Assembly: GCF_003933245.1 (NCBI RefSeq)
Contig: NZ_QUSX01000002.1
Coordinates: 124,001 to 188,000, forward strand
Length of the DNA: 64,000 nt
Reading direction: 5' to 3'
DNA from: Maribacter algicola
GTDB lineage: Bacteria; Bacteroidota; Bacteroidia; Flavobacteriales; Flavobacteriaceae
The notes beneath the pieces are model-generated. The model was not told the origin of the DNA, ran no database searches, and worked only from the letters and a program-made list of their open reading frames with translations. A program made the position numbers and the translations under genes. Positions within the stretch are counted from its first letter, which is position 1, and every line of letters begins with the position of its first letter. Below, piece after piece: positions 1 to 8,774 of the stretch.

Positions 1-465
1 AATTGACAAAAAAATTCCTTTTGGTCAAACCAATGTAGAGTGGATTTGTTTCTGTTCACCTAAAAAAATACACGAGGATTATTTTTATTTTCTTCGAATT
101 TTAATCCATCCATTTGTTAAAATTTAGAAGTTCATCACGCATATTTCCCATGCTATTTGCCAGTAATTTAGTGGTCTAGCCTATCCTATCTTTTAGCCGT
201 CTTTAGATCTTGATTCTTTCTTGAAGTTCAGGATGTTGATCAACCAAAAAAATGTAACCAAAGATGATTTATAACTTTATTTGTTTAATTTTAAATTATT
301 GTAATACAAATACTTGCATATTATTTTCTAGTTCTGGTTTTTAGTTTTCATTTTTCATTGTTGATAAAAGTGTTGAAAAAGTTAAGAGGTTCATCCACTA
401 TGGAAGGGGTAAAAATTTGACCTTTATACCTCTCAAAATAGTTTCATTTTTAACCTTTTATTAAC
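1..465. other. Gene-free leader region upstream of nrdB
   Basis: AT-rich stretch with no open reading frame that looks like a gene on either strand and no clear inverted repeat. The last 60 bases before the nrdB start should contain its promoter, but I see no confident -33/-7 pair and no obvious NrdR-type box. The gene that lies to the left is outside the window. Confidence 0.4.
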
Positions 466-1740
466 ATGGAGATAACGGAAGTCATCAAAAGGGACTTTAC
501 TACCAAACCCTTTCAATTACACAAGATCACGAATGCAATTTTGAAGGCCATGACCGCTGTGGAATTAGGTGGTCCAGGTGATGCCGAAAAAATTTCCGAT
601 ACCGTCTATGCGGCCCTTTTGGAAAGAAAGAAAGCGGATTCCGCTTACAAGCCAACGGTAGAGGAGGTACAGGATTTTGTAGAGAAAAAGTTAATGGAGG
701 GTGGCTTTTTTGAAGTTGCCAAGGCATATATATTATATAGGAATGAACAGGCCCAAAAAAGGAAATCAAATATTTTTGAGAAGCGTATCAATCTAAAGCC
801 TTATGAATATCCTGCTTTATACGAATATGTGCCGGCGATCAGGCATTCCTATTGGATTCATACGGAATTTAATTTCACAAGTGATATTCAGGATTTTAAG
901 ACCCGTCTCACAGATACGGAACGCAGTGCCATAAAGAATACCATGCTGGCCATTTCCCAGATAGAAGTGGCGGTAAAAAGCTTTTGGGGCGATATCTATC
1001 ACAAAATGCCCAAACCTGAAATTGGTTCTGTAGGGGCCACTTTCGCCGAAAGTGAGGTAAGACACCATGATGCCTATTCCCATCTTTTGGAAATCCTTGG
1101 GTTGAACCAAGAGTTCAAGAACCTGAAGAAAAAGCCAGTTATTATGAAGCGCGTCCATTATTTAGAGACCGCCTTAAAAAATGCAAAAAGTGAGGACAAT
1201 AAGGAATACGCAGAGTCCATTCTTCTATTTTCCCTGTTCATTGAACATGTATCCTTGTTTTCGCAGTTCTTGATCATCATGGCCTTCAACAAATACAAGA
1301 ACATGCTAAAAGGTATTTCCAATGTAGTGGAGGCTACCTCCAAGGAGGAGCAGATACATGGGGATTTTGGTATCGATATTATCAACATCATCAAAGATGA
1401 GAACCCAGATTGGTTCGATGTGGAATACCACAGCATGGTTCAAGATATGTGTAAGGACGCTTTTGAGGCCGAAAGCGATATCATCGATTGGATTTTTGAA
1501 GCTGGAGAAATTGACTTTTTACCCAAGGTTCTGGTAAAAGAGTTCATAAAAAAGAGATTTAACGATTCCTTGGACAGTATAGGTATCGACAAAATATTTG
1601 AGGTAGATGAGAATCTTTTAGCCCAGACCGAGTGGTTTGACGATGAGATTATCGGTACCAAACATGGGGACTTTTTTGTAAAGAGATCCATTAACTACAG
1701 TAAAAGAACACAAAGTATAACCAGCGACGACTTATTTTAA
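466..1740 (+). CDS. nrdB: Ribonucleotide reductase small subunit with N-terminal ATP-cone
   Basis: Radical-generating subunit of class I ribonucleotide reductase, which makes dNDPs in the cytoplasm together with the adjacent NrdA. Residues 1-100 form an ATP-cone (KRDF near 8, VEEVQDFVE near 65), followed by the ferritin-like NrdB fold. The metal ligands can be placed: E167, E197 and H200 (ExxH), E260, E295 and H298 (second ExxH). Y204 is at the radical-tyrosine position, seven residues after E197. At 424 aa it is about 100 residues longer than a plain NrdB, which is the added cone. The downstream NrdA has no cone. This arrangement is known from Leeuwenhoekiella blandensis, where dATP inhibits through the small subunit and a Mn2 cofactor was reported, so a diiron-tyrosyl cofactor should not be assumed here. 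nrdA follows after 1 base. Confidence 0.96.
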   Translation: MEITEVIKRDFTTKPFQLHKITNAILKAMTAVELGGPGDAEKISDTVYAALLERKKADSAYKPTVEEVQDFVEKKLMEGGFFEVAKAYILYRNEQAQKRKSNIFEKRINLKPYEYPALYEYVPAIRHSYWIHTEFNFTSDIQDFKTRLTDTERSAIKNTMLAISQIEVAVKSFWGDIYHKMPKPEIGSVGATFAESEVRHHDAYSHLLEILGLNQEFKNLKKKPVIMKRVHYLETALKNAKSEDNKEYAESILLFSLFIEHVSLFSQFLIIMAFNKYKNMLKGISNVVEATSKEEQIHGDFGIDIINIIKDENPDWFDVEYHSMVQDMCKDAFEAESDIIDWIFEAGEIDFLPKVLVKEFIKKRFNDSLDSIGIDKIFEVDENLLAQTEWFDDEIIGTKHGDFFVKRSINYSKRTQSITSDDLF

Positions 1741-1741
1741 C

Positions 1742-3547
1742 ATGAACGAGACAAAACTAAACCTACAAAACGAAGTAGTACAAGAAGGAAAAGTATTAAA
1801 GGGCTCTGACCAACTGGTGCAAGCCAGAAAAGAGGCAATAAAGAACTTGTCCGAAGGTAAGGGGCAAGGAAAGGGATTTGCCTGGTTGAACGACCATAGC
1901 CGAAATTTTTTGGCATCGGGTTACCTTACAAAAGGAGTTACCCCGGAGGAACGAATCCGTGAAATTGCGGATAGGGCAGAGGCTATCTTGAATATGCCAG
2001 GATTTTCCGATAAGTTCTACGGCTACATGAGCGAAGGCTTTTTCTCGTTGGCCTCTCCGGTGTGGTCGAACTTTGGTAAACAGAGAGGGCTTCCCATTAG
2101 TTGCTTTGGGTCGCACATCGATGACGATATGGGCAACATCCTTTACACCCAGTCTGAAGTGGGCATGATGTCCAAATTGGGTGGAGGAACTTCAGGTTAT
2201 TTCGGAAAAATAAGACATCGTGGTGCCGAGGTAAAAAATAACGGTCAGGCTTCCGGTGCCGTCCATATCATGCAACTTTTTGAGAGTATGGTGGATGTGG
2301 TAAGCCAAGGGTCTGTGCGTCGCGGTAGGTTTTCCCCGTATTTACCCGTGGAACATCCGGATATTAAAGAATTTTTGGAAATAGGAACCGAAGGAAACCC
2401 CATTCAAGAGTTGACCCACGGAGTAACGGTTACCAACGAATGGATGCAGGAGATGGTAGACGGTGATACAGATAAGCGCGCCATATGGGCCAAAGTACTG
2501 CAGCGTAGGGGAGAAATGGGCTATCCTTATATTTTCTTTAAGGACAACGCCAACAACGGTGCAGCCGATGTATACAGGGATAAAAACCACCCTATTTACG
2601 CAAGTAATCTGTGTACGGAAATCATGTTGCCATCCAATGAAAATTGGTCCTTTGTATGTGTATTGTCCTCAGTGAACCTATTACACTATGATCAATGGAA
2701 AAATACCGATGCCGTGGAAACCATGGTCTATTTCTTGGATGCCGTGATTACGGAGTTCTGTGAAAAATTGGAGGTATACCGTGATTCCGATAGTAGGGAA
2801 GATCGTCAAACATTCCTTTTTATGGAACGTGCCTATAACTTTGCCAAGGATAACCGTGCCTTGGGGCTTGGGGTGTTAGGCTGGCACTCCTTATTACAGT
2901 CAAAAATGTTGGCGTTCGATAGTCAGGAGGCCTATAACCTGAACAGTGAAATATTCAAGACCATTAAGGAAAAGTCCTATAAGGCTTCCGAGGAATTGGC
3001 ACAAAAATTTGGTGAGCCTCAAGTATTGAAAGGGTACGGTAGACGAAACGCCACGTTGAACGCAATCGCTCCAACAACCTCTTCAGCGTTCATATTGGGT
3101 CAAGTATCCCAAGGAATAGAGCCCATTTGGTCCAACACCTATGTCAAGGATATTGCCAAGGTGAAAACGACGATTAGAAATCCTTATTTGGAGGACTTAT
3201 TGGAGGAGAAAGGCAAGAATACGACCGAAGTTTGGAGAAGTATCCGCGATTTTGATGGTTCCGTACAACACTTGGATTTCTTGACCGATGAGGAGAAGGC
3301 CGTATTTAAAACATACTCGGAAATAGACCAGATGGATATCATCTATCAGGCGGCCAATAGGCAAAACCATATTGACCAAGGTCAGTCCGTGAACATCATC
3401 GTCCATCCGGAAATGCCCGTCAAGGAAATCAACAAAATCCACGTAACTGCTTGGAAACTGGGATTGAAGTCGCTATACTATCAGCATAGTATGAACGCCG
3501 CCCAAAAATTCAAACAAAAGAAGGAATGTGCGAGTTGTGAAGCATAA
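1742..3547 (+). CDS. nrdA: Ribonucleotide reductase large subunit lacking ATP-cone
   Basis: Catalytic subunit of class I ribonucleotide reductase. The radical-site triad is visible as N289, C291 and E293 (NLCTE). The redox pair is C121 (PISCFG) and C306, and the C-terminal reducing dithiol is C596/C599 in the last six residues (CASC). At 601 aa it is short for the family because it begins almost directly at the 10-stranded barrel. There is no N-terminal ATP-cone, consistent with the cone being carried by the NrdB just upstream. The substrate-specificity site should remain in this subunit. It is co-transcribed with nrdB and the operon ends at a strong hairpin terminator about 30 bases downstream. 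Confidence 0.96.
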   Translation: MNETKLNLQNEVVQEGKVLKGSDQLVQARKEAIKNLSEGKGQGKGFAWLNDHSRNFLASGYLTKGVTPEERIREIADRAEAILNMPGFSDKFYGYMSEGFFSLASPVWSNFGKQRGLPISCFGSHIDDDMGNILYTQSEVGMMSKLGGGTSGYFGKIRHRGAEVKNNGQASGAVHIMQLFESMVDVVSQGSVRRGRFSPYLPVEHPDIKEFLEIGTEGNPIQELTHGVTVTNEWMQEMVDGDTDKRAIWAKVLQRRGEMGYPYIFFKDNANNGAADVYRDKNHPIYASNLCTEIMLPSNENWSFVCVLSSVNLLHYDQWKNTDAVETMVYFLDAVITEFCEKLEVYRDSDSREDRQTFLFMERAYNFAKDNRALGLGVLGWHSLLQSKMLAFDSQEAYNLNSEIFKTIKEKSYKASEELAQKFGEPQVLKGYGRRNATLNAIAPTTSSAFILGQVSQGIEPIWSNTYVKDIAKVKTTIRNPYLEDLLEEKGKNTTEVWRSIRDFDGSVQHLDFLTDEEKAVFKTYSEIDQMDIIYQAANRQNHIDQGQSVNIIVHPEMPVKEINKIHVTAWKLGLKSLYYQHSMNAAQKFKQKKECASCEA

Positions 3548-3575
3548 ATTTTTCAGATAGCAACATGTTGAAACT

Positions 3576-3606
3576 AAAAGACCTGCTCAAAAGCAGGTCT
3601 TTTTTT
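3576..3606 (+). terminator. Rho-independent terminator of nrdBA
   Basis: Perfect 12-bp stem (AAAAGACCTGCT / AGCAGGTCTTTT) with a CAAA loop, followed by a T run. It lies 28 bases after the nrdA stop codon. Confidence 0.92.
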
Positions 3607-3751
3607 GTATACCAGGTAATTAAAATCAATTCGTCAAAAATTAAAACTTCGCAGAGCGGGAAGGCATAATCCTGTAAAATCTTGGAGAATACAGAGTTGT
3701 ATATGTTATCCGGTTTCCTTCCCGTAACTTTGTAGAAAGTAAAACCAGCCT

Positions 3752-4582
3752 TTGAAGAAAGCCATCCTGTACATGGTAATAAGTACCTTCTCGTTCACCC
3801 TAATGAACGCGTTCGTAAAATACTTAAGCCATTTCCCCACGTTTGAAATCGTTTTTTTCAGGTCAATAGGCTCGCTTTTCTTGGCTACCTCCTACATTCT
3901 TATAAAAGGCATACCCATATTAGGGAACAACAAAAGACTCATGCTCTATAGGTCGTTTGCAGGCTTGATTGCAATGAGCCTTTTTTTTATGTCCTTAAAA
4001 TATATTCCCGTGGGTACGGCCGTCTCCCTTAGATATATTGCCCCCATCTTTGCCACCTTTTTTGCGGTCTTCTGGTTGAAAGAAAAGTTGCGGGCGGTAC
4101 AGTGGTTGCTTTTTTTGATAGCATTTTGTGGGGTCCTGGTCATAAAGGGTTTTGGGGATGCATTGGATACTACAGGTTTGTTACTCGTCTTAACGGCTTC
4201 GGTATTTAGTGGTATGGTCTATGTACTCATTCGTAAAATAGGTAAGGGAGACCATCCCCTGGTGGTTGTAAACTATTTTATGTTTACGGGTACCGTGGTT
4301 GGGGGCGTTTTGAGTATTCAAAATTTCACCCTTCCCCATGATGATGAATGGTTTTTGTTGTTGAGCCTCGGATTTTTTGGATTTTTTGGACAATTATTTA
4401 TGACCAAAGCATTTCAAGTGGCCAAAACCAGCTTGGTAGCCCCTCTAAAATATATAGAGGTTATTTTTACACTGACCGTGGGTGTATTCTGGTTCGGGGA
4501 TTATTATTCCTTTTTTAGTCTTTTGGGAATATTGATGATCATTGGCGCGTTGGTGGCCAATGTATTTGTTGGAAAACGATAG
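3752..4582 (+). CDS. EamA/DMT-family membrane transporter
   Basis: Drug/metabolite transporter superfamily protein, 276 aa, with about ten hydrophobic segments in two EamA repeats (roughly 1-130 and 140-275). The first repeat carries the family-typical FEIVFFRS stretch near residue 31 and the second a P-L-K-Y segment (VAPLKYIEV near 230). The substrate cannot be deduced. The start is a TTG. The next in-frame ATG is at codon 8, which would cut the first membrane helix, so the TTG is preferred. It stands alone between the nrdBA terminator and a convergent small ORF. Confidence 0.85.
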   Translation: MKKAILYMVISTFSFTLMNAFVKYLSHFPTFEIVFFRSIGSLFLATSYILIKGIPILGNNKRLMLYRSFAGLIAMSLFFMSLKYIPVGTAVSLRYIAPIFATFFAVFWLKEKLRAVQWLLFLIAFCGVLVIKGFGDALDTTGLLLVLTASVFSGMVYVLIRKIGKGDHPLVVVNYFMFTGTVVGGVLSIQNFTLPHDDEWFLLLSLGFFGFFGQLFMTKAFQVAKTSLVAPLKYIEVIFTLTVGVFWFGDYYSFFSLLGILMIIGALVANVFVGKR

Positions 4583-4597
4583 TCTATTAAGGAAAAC

Positions 4598-4789
4598 TTA
4601 TCTACCCGTCCTCGTATTTGCTATACTGTTGTTGATATCATTCATAGAATTCAGTACAGCGGTGGTAATTTCATTTTCTATTTCATGGGAATACTGTAGG
4701 AACAGTATAGCGGATACTATCAGCATGCATAGTACAATGACGTCCGTCATTAATTTTAGGTCGAGGCTATTTTTTGAGGAAGTGTTCAT
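4598..4789 (-). CDS. Possible small single-span membrane protein
   Basis: 63-codon ORF with a short polar N-terminus, one hydrophobic segment (about residues 14-34: MTDVIVLCMLIVSAILFL) and a polar tail. It would be convergent with the EamA gene, ending 15 bases from that gene's stop. The composition suits a real membrane micro-protein better than the overlapping plus-strand reading. I recognise no family and there is no partner gene, so this is a low-confidence call. Confidence 0.35.
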   Translation of the reverse strand: MNTSSKNSLDLKLMTDVIVLCMLIVSAILFLQYSHEIENEITTAVLNSMNDINNSIANTRTGR

Positions 4790-4835
4790 CTGTTTAAAGG
4801 TTTGGTTCCTATTAGGTCAATTTACAAATCTTTAA

Positions 4836-5051
4836 CATAATTAACAAATAATTAAGAAAAATATCCTGCTCCAAATTGATGATGTCCTCCGATGAAATGA
4901 ATTTCTAGGATGAACGGATAGAATTATTCGATGAAATACCTGAAATTTTAAGAAAAAAGCCAAAAACCTGTCAAAACCTATGAATTTTTAATAAGTGTTC
5001 AGTGGTAAGCATTTAGGAACTTTGTCATGTTGAACCCCAAAACCAAGTATT
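4836..5051. other. Intergenic region before the PD40 gene
   Basis: AT-rich, no convincing ORF, no strong hairpin. It presumably carries the promoter for the rightward envelope genes, but no clear -33/-7 pair was identified. Confidence 0.3.
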
Positions 5052-6305
5052 ATGAGAAATACGCTAGCTTACAGAATGGTAATCGGGTGTAGCCTAATCA
5101 TAGGTTCTTATACACTAAATGCCCAGGACGGTTTGGTGGTTTCCAATGGAACCCATCAATTGACCGAAACAGAAAAACGCCTCCAGAATTATGAGGATCT
5201 AAAGTCTTTGGGTTATTCTGAAGAGGAAATCTATCAAGATTTGGGTAATGCCCATTTTTTGTCACACAATTATGAAACCGCCTTGTTCTGGTATCAGAAA
5301 TTGATTGAAATCAGCCCGGACGGTCAATTGGATAGTTCCTATCAGAAGCGCTATGATTATGCCCTATCAAAACTTGGTGATGCGGCAAAATCCGTGGAAG
5401 AGGACGAGAATTGGACGGAGCTTGTAAAGTCAGACTACCATATGACCGATGCTTCCTCAAAAACGGGGAACAAACTGTCTAGAAGGAAAAACTTTAAAGC
5501 GCTATCCATTAACCCAGAATATAGCACCGCATCCCTAGGCAATGAAATGTCGTATTTTTTGGAGCTACAGGAAAACCCCAAGGTAAAGGATTTTACCTAT
5601 GAAAGCCCTGCCGTGTTGACCAAGGACGGGAAAACGGCCTACTTCAGCAAAGAGGTTTGGGTAAAACCAACAACGGGGATATTTTCAAAAAAACAAAAAG
5701 TTCATAGGATTTATAGGGCCGATAAGGTCAACGGGGAATGGAAATCCATTAAGGAACTGGCATTATGTCCCACGGAATACTCCGCCTTGCATCCGGCAAT
5801 TTCCAAGGACGGCACGAGGCTATTCTTTGCTTCCAATATGCCAGGAACCTTTGGAGCGTTTGACATTTATGTCACTACCATAAAATCCAATGGTATCGTT
5901 GGTGTGGCCAAGAACTTGGGCACCAAAGTAAATACGGCAAAGAATGAAATGTATCCCAAGGTTATGGAAGGAAACACCTTGGTTTTTGCCTCTGAAGGCC
6001 ATCAAGGATATGGTGGATTGGATGTCTTTATGGTAGAGGTCGAAAAAAGAAACGTAGGCTTGGCCATGAACATGGGCAGTTCCATAAACAGCCCAAGCGA
6101 TGACTTTTCCATACAGTTTACCAACGGCCAAATGGGATATGTGATGTCCAACAGAGGTGGAAATGGCACCGCCCTGGAAATGGTCGCGTTCTCCTACTTT
6201 GGTGAAAATAATACCAAGAATGTTAGGGATTTCCACTTGATGGAAGCCATGAACACGGAAACAAGGACCCAATACTCAACATCGGTTTTTGAGGATGAAA
6301 ATTAA
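5052..6305 (+). CDS. Exported PD40 beta-propeller protein (T9SS/gliding-associated type)
   Basis: 417 aa with a signal peptide (about 1-24, ending LNAQ). A TPR-like helical stretch follows (about 45-115, LGNAHFLSHNYETALFWYQK). Residues 190-390 hold repeated WD40-like PD40 blades such as AISKDGTRLFFASNMPG and YPKVMEGNTLVFASE. This order resembles the PorE/OmpA-like periplasmic proteins that accompany PorP/SprF proteins in Bacteroidota, but it lacks a C-terminal OmpA peptidoglycan-binding domain. The next gene is a PorP/SprF protein that carries its own SPOR domain, so the pair probably forms one cell-envelope complex, with peptidoglycan binding supplied by the partner. That division of labour is inference. 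Confidence 0.75.
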   Translation: MRNTLAYRMVIGCSLIIGSYTLNAQDGLVVSNGTHQLTETEKRLQNYEDLKSLGYSEEEIYQDLGNAHFLSHNYETALFWYQKLIEISPDGQLDSSYQKRYDYALSKLGDAAKSVEEDENWTELVKSDYHMTDASSKTGNKLSRRKNFKALSINPEYSTASLGNEMSYFLELQENPKVKDFTYESPAVLTKDGKTAYFSKEVWVKPTTGIFSKKQKVHRIYRADKVNGEWKSIKELALCPTEYSALHPAISKDGTRLFFASNMPGTFGAFDIYVTTIKSNGIVGVAKNLGTKVNTAKNEMYPKVMEGNTLVFASEGHQGYGGLDVFMVEVEKRNVGLAMNMGSSINSPSDDFSIQFTNGQMGYVMSNRGGNGTALEMVAFSYFGENNTKNVRDFHLMEAMNTETRTQYSTSVFEDEN

Positions 6306-6434
6306 TTGGATATAATCCTTCCCCTAATTCCATGAAGAACTATACAAAGGAAGTTAACCCACATTCCTAGAATGTGATGTTAATACCCCCAATCCTTTGA
6401 AGATAATTTTACTCGAACGTTAAACCCTACTCAA

Positions 6435-8147
6435 ATGAAATATATTCATAAAATATCGGCAAAAATAGGACTCCCCCTAATCCTATTCATGTTTATGGGA
6501 AGCCTAAATGTACTTGGACAAGAGACTGGAACCAATTTAAACTCCAGCAGTACCTATCATAACCAGTTGTTCTTTAATAGATATTTGATCAATCCAACCT
6601 TTTCCTTGGTAAGGGAGAACAAATCCTATCTAAATATTTTACATAGAAACCAGTATGCCACTTTTGATGACAACAGCCAGAACTACTTTTTAGGTTTCAG
6701 TAACATGTTAAACGATAGAACTGCCATAGGAATTGGTATTTACAGCCAATGGTCCGGTGTAGTACAGGAATTCGGTTTTAATGCCAATTATGCCACCGCG
6801 GTAAAACTTGGAAACAAAAGCACACTTACTTTTGGTTCGAATGTTACTTATTTCAATCAAGGATTGGATAAAAACCGAGTGGTAATTTCTGAAGCCGATC
6901 CAGAAATTACAGAATCCAGAAAAGAGAGTAAAATTGCCGTACAACCGGGAATCAACCTTTCCATAGGAAAATTCGACTTTGGACTGTATGCAGAGGATTT
7001 ATTGCGCTACAACCAAACCACGGACGAGTTCCTTACCAATCTTTCCACACGAAGTGTTAAAGCATCCATGCAGTACACACATTCCTTTAATGCTGGTAGG
7101 GGATTGTTTGAAAATGCCCGTTTGATGCCTTTGGGCCAAGTGGGTAAAAACGAGGATGGAAGTATGTACTATTTAGGTTCCCTATTATTGGACTTGCCAA
7201 ATTACGGATGGTTGCAGACAACCATAGACCAAGAGTATGGCATGTCTGCCGGAGTAGGGTTCAATTTCAGTAAAAAAATGTCCTTGGGATATTTAATAGA
7301 AAAGGATCTTTCCCAAAATGAATCGAACCTAGGTTGGAACCACGAGGTATCCTTGGCCTATAAGTTCAAGGATGAGGATATGTCAATTACCATTGCGGAT
7401 CGTTCCAATGATAGTAAGATAGATGCCATTGTTCGCAACTATGAGGAGCAGATTGCCGATTTAATATCGGAAAGGGACAAAACAAGGAAAAAGGAAAAAA
7501 GGGAGGCGGAAAAAGAAGCAGCCAATAGAAACCTTGCTTCGGAACCCATTGAAAATGTGGACCCCACCGACTTGGCCTATCAAAACCGATTAATTCTAGA
7601 TGAACTCATTCTGAGACAGGATTCCATTGAGGAAGCGCGAACGTTGGCCTTTGAAAAAAAGTTTGAGACCATTGTGAGACTATTACGTAACGATATCAAA
7701 AATAGTGTGGATTCCAACATTCAAAACTTCAAGTTGGAGGAAAGGACCATGATGGCCGCCAAGAAGATGGAGGAGGAGCATGCGCGTATGGCCGCTGAGG
7801 AGGATTTTGAAAAATATAACAAACTGCCCATTAAAATGTTGGGAAGCTCAGATATCTTGGGAGTAAAATCCGGGTATTACGTAATCGCCAATGTATACAG
7901 CAACAAAAAGTATTTGAACGCCTTCATGCAAAAATTAAAGGACCAAGGACTGGATGCCAAGCAGTTTTATAATAAGGAAAACGGTTTGTATTATGTCTAT
8001 CTGGCGGATTACGATTACAAAAGCGAAGCACATAATGCCTATGTATCAAATTTGGGTGGCAAATACAATGATGAAAAGTGGATCATGCAGGTGGACGAGC
8101 ATACGGCTACCGTATCCAACACTTTTGAGGATGGAGATTCGTATTAA
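6435..8147 (+). CDS. PorP/SprF-family outer-membrane protein fused to a SPOR domain
   Basis: 570 aa. A signal peptide (1-28) is followed by a PorP/SprF-type beta-barrel (about 35-315). Family features include YHNQLFFNRYLINPTFS near 40 and repeated GIGIYSQW-like strands. Next comes a charged linker with coiled-coil character (about 325-450, rich in E/K/R). A SPOR-like domain ends the protein (about 475-555, GYYVIANVYSNKKYLNAFMQ). PorP/SprF proteins work with the type IX secretion and gliding apparatus, while SPOR domains bind denuded peptidoglycan glycan strands. The fusion would tie an outer-membrane barrel to the wall. It sits 129 bases after the PD40 protein gene and probably acts with it. 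Confidence 0.82.
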   Translation: MKYIHKISAKIGLPLILFMFMGSLNVLGQETGTNLNSSSTYHNQLFFNRYLINPTFSLVRENKSYLNILHRNQYATFDDNSQNYFLGFSNMLNDRTAIGIGIYSQWSGVVQEFGFNANYATAVKLGNKSTLTFGSNVTYFNQGLDKNRVVISEADPEITESRKESKIAVQPGINLSIGKFDFGLYAEDLLRYNQTTDEFLTNLSTRSVKASMQYTHSFNAGRGLFENARLMPLGQVGKNEDGSMYYLGSLLLDLPNYGWLQTTIDQEYGMSAGVGFNFSKKMSLGYLIEKDLSQNESNLGWNHEVSLAYKFKDEDMSITIADRSNDSKIDAIVRNYEEQIADLISERDKTRKKEKREAEKEAANRNLASEPIENVDPTDLAYQNRLILDELILRQDSIEEARTLAFEKKFETIVRLLRNDIKNSVDSNIQNFKLEERTMMAAKKMEEEHARMAAEEDFEKYNKLPIKMLGSSDILGVKSGYYVIANVYSNKKYLNAFMQKLKDQGLDAKQFYNKENGLYYVYLADYDYKSEAHNAYVSNLGGKYNDEKWIMQVDEHTATVSNTFEDGDSY

Positions 8148-8236
8148 GAAGATTAACAAAAATATAGTAAGGATTGCATACTAGAATCGATATATAAAAG
8201 TTTGAGTATTTCTATGTTTGAGTAAATTGTCGACAG

Positions 8237-8286
8237 AAGGAGGGGTAGTATCCGGGGGGATAACTGGGGCCCCTCCTTTTTATTTT
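8237..8286 (+). terminator. Terminator after the PorP-SPOR gene
   Basis: AAGGAGGGG (8237-8245) pairs with CCCCTCCTT (8270-8278). A 24-base loop separates the arms and a T-rich tract follows. Located about 90 bases after the stop codon. Confidence 0.75.
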
Positions 8287-8428
8287 TGACATCATATTTC
8301 GATGAAATACATCCAAATTGTGCATTTTAACGAAAAAATACAGGAGTTTATCAGGTATAGTTGTTAAAGAAGTATATTTCGGAAACAAACAGAAATAAAC
8401 CATTCTTTAACCCCAAATCCCCCAGATT

Positions 8429-8581
8429 ATGGATAAATTTTACCTACAGCTTGCTACCCACAAGCAATCCTTCTTAACGACAAGCCCAAAGCATTTGCTC
8501 AACGTGCTTTATTTTTTGAAATGTATTCTGAAACCTATTTGGCATGGACCGTTGCTTGACACAGGGCAACAACGCTGCTAA
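8429..8581 (+). CDS. Possible 50-aa ORF, unrecognised
   Basis: Starts with ATG and runs 50 codons (MDKFYLQLATHKQSF...) to TAA. It lies in the 0.6-kb gap between the PorP-SPOR gene and the LuxR-type regulator. No family is recognised, and the mixed basic-hydrophobic composition is neutral. It may be chance. Confidence 0.2.
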   Translation: MDKFYLQLATHKQSFLTTSPKHLLNVLYFLKCILKPIWHGPLLDTGQQRC

Positions 8582-8774
8582 GACAATTTCGACCTACGCC
8601 TTTATTTTTTTCTTTTTTGATTCCAGATGTACCCAGTTTGGACAGGAAGTTCATTTATGGGCTATCCCAAAATAAAAAAGTAAATAACCGCCGTAGGCTA
8701 CCCAGATTTTACCCAATTATTAACCCCCGGATTTGGTTTCCAAAAGAAACCGAACAGGACAATTTAACTTACTT
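8582..8774. other. Leader/promoter region of the LuxR-type regulator
   Basis: No ORF and no strong hairpin. A TTG at 8733 opens the same frame as the regulator, but the extra 14 residues (MVSKRNRTGQFNLL) do not resemble a receiver N-terminus. The region is therefore read as untranslated. Confidence 0.35.

Noticed and set aside
2423..2433. GTAAC-G-GTTAC inside nrdA
   Set aside because: The half-sites are separated by one base instead of four and lie inside a coding sequence, so it is not a member of the palindrome set.
4542..4835. 97-codon plus-strand ORF overlapping the end of the EamA gene
   Set aside because: It overlaps the EamA gene in another frame and its composition is not protein-like (long mixed Ser/Phe stretches). 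The opposite-strand 63-codon ORF is the better candidate.
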